Origin: Rotaria sp. Silwood1
Taxonomy: Eukaryota > Rotifera > Eurotatoria > Philodinida > Philodinidae
Reading direction: 5' to 3'
NCBI GenBank assembly: GCA_905250075.1
Contig: CAJNOP010000080.1
Coordinates: 62,001-126,000, forward strand
Length of the DNA stretch: 64,000 nucleotides
Both the position numbers and the translations under genes were made by a program. Below, piece by piece: positions 62,713 to 64,000 of the stretch. The notes under the pieces were generated by a model. It worked only from the letters and a program-made list of their open reading frames with translations, made no database searches and had not been told where the DNA came from. Positions within the stretch are counted from its first letter, which is position 1. Every line of letters begins with the position of its first letter.

Positions 62713-64000
62713 TGCATAGATCTATCCTTTTCAGTACCCAGTACTGGTTGAAAATTAGATTGAAGATGGTGAAAACGAAGGGTGATGAAACAAATATTAT
62801 GGATGATTGCTTTTATCATGAGAGGACATCTGTTTGTCTTTCAGTAGTTGAGAACATTTTTTGTATATTGGCTGATTTGTAACGAGGTCCATTTTTTAAT
62901 TTACTGATTGCCCCATGAATTTAATTCTCTGTAACGAATTACAAATAATAATCATAATTTATTAAACGTAAATCCTTCTTATACCTATACGCAAACAAAA
63001 ATAGGTAGAGGACAAAAAAGTAGAGAGAATGAGAGGATGAAAAAAAAAACAGATTGATCTATATATACATATACATGCGACAGTGTATTTGTATAGTGGA
63101 ACGGAATCACATATGCATTTATAGTAGTTAGGAGAAGATGAAGACGCAAGAAGGAATACAGCTTGCTACGTTTATCGAAAGATGAATCGCTGAATAAAGT
63201 AAAAAGTGAAAAATTCATTAAAGTGCTCTCGAACACCGTCTGTGATTAAGCAATTAAGTATGAATACCATGATAAATGCAAAATATATAAGTAATCTTCA
63301 ATAGTGTCCATGCTTTATGCATGTTTGAGCCGATATCTGGAACGTAGTCAAAGAAAAAGCGAAAAAATAATTAGATAATATATATAAACTTTATGTAAGT
63401 TTTACTAATCAGGATTGTATTGTTCAGAATTATATCAGATTCCTTTATAGCAATAGAAAAAAGATTTTTGATAAATTGTCCTGCGTACGGTTCATCGCAT
63501 AGTTCTGTGTCTTAAACTGTACCAAGGTAATTATTAATTCGACTTGAAATAAAGAATAATAAAACAGATGTAAGAATAATGCTTGTACTTATCGCACCAA
63601 CTATCACATTTTATTGTTGGATAAGTACAAGTTTGTTTTAAGTGTTATTTTGTCTTCTGAATATATACATCATATATTTTATTGAAATTACGGGACCATA
63701 ACTTTGCTCTCAATAGAATTTCATCTTCTTAACGAACAAATTTAATATCAATGAAGAAATCCTGAAACTTTGAACATGAACAGACTTAATAGATTTATAT
63801 TAAGTTGTCAGAATTTTGAGCATCTTCGTTCTTGATAATTGAGAATGAATAAAGATCTGTTCAAGACATTAATGCTGATTGATGTCTAAGTTGCTTTTAT
63901 AATCACGAAGCTTTTATCTTACAACGGTGTCCAGAAACCCTTGAAACATTATATTCATGAAGTGTTGTTGGTTTGTTGAATTCTGTTATTCAATCGATTG
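62713..64000. other. Intergenic to window edge, no gene seen
   Basis: AT-rich sequence. The frame 62985-63236 (-) is Phe/Ser/Leu-rich with no support. A short inverted pair GATAAGTACAAG / CTTGTACTTATC near 63582-63633 is the only structure noted. Confidence 0.4.

Noticed and set aside
1..64000. tRNA, rRNA, operon, ribosome-binding-site and terminator signals
   Set aside because: None could be supported by eye. The bacterial types do not apply to this intron-bearing genome; a tRNA scan would be needed to exclude tRNAs.

Overview
The window is nuclear DNA from an animal. It is strongly AT-rich, and the genes are broken by many short introns (mostly 45-70 bases, GT..AG, with poly-T before the acceptor). 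The proteins are metazoan: a KASH-like coiled-coil membrane protein, an SLC6 transporter, eIF4G, a tetraspanin and RBM26/27. Compact introns in AT-rich DNA full of small hairpin transposons would suit a rotifer, possibly a bdelloid. This is an inference; no marker here proves the species. A run of ten Ns (1672-1681) marks an assembly gap.

Layout: (1) 1-250, the end of a reading frame with one in-frame stop. (2) 1355-1771 (-), the last two exons of a Gly/His/Tyr-rich small protein. (3) 2437-5472 (+), a nine-exon SNF2 ATPase of the TTF2/lodestar type. (4) 6.2-7.9 kb, two non-autonomous transposons. (5) 8206-13598 (-), a 17-exon EF-hand-like, coiled-coil, C-tail-anchored protein resembling KASH5/LRMP, with two large foldback elements in its introns. 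(6) 16398-19658 (-), an SLC6 transporter. (7) 20-25 kb, gene-poor, with decayed repeats. (8) 25109-33226 (-), eIF4G, with a possible internal alternative first exon and a mariner-like element in an intron. (9) 34048-34329 (-), an R-SNARE. (10) 38809-41401 (-), a PTB-domain protein with Ser/Arg- and Gln-rich tail. (11) 42371-43282, a hAT-like element. (12) 47090-52593 (-), an RBM26/27 homologue with a pogo-like element in an intron. (13) 52838-55846 (-), a tetraspanin. (14) 58218-59663 (-), an intronless low-complexity protein of unknown function. (15) 59.7-64 kb, no gene recognised.

The multi-exon models were built by hand from splice sites. In each, exon lengths add to a whole number of codons and the protein matches its family, except that the Gly/His/Tyr-rich gene lacks its 5' end. 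Exon edges may be off by a base or two. Most recognised genes lie on the minus strand; only TTF2 is clearly on the plus strand. They are unrelated housekeeping, membrane and RNA-binding genes, and nothing suggests a functional cluster. The most unusual content is the set of near-palindromic foldback transposons in introns, the KASH-like gene, the inferred alternative promoter of eIF4G, and the microexons.
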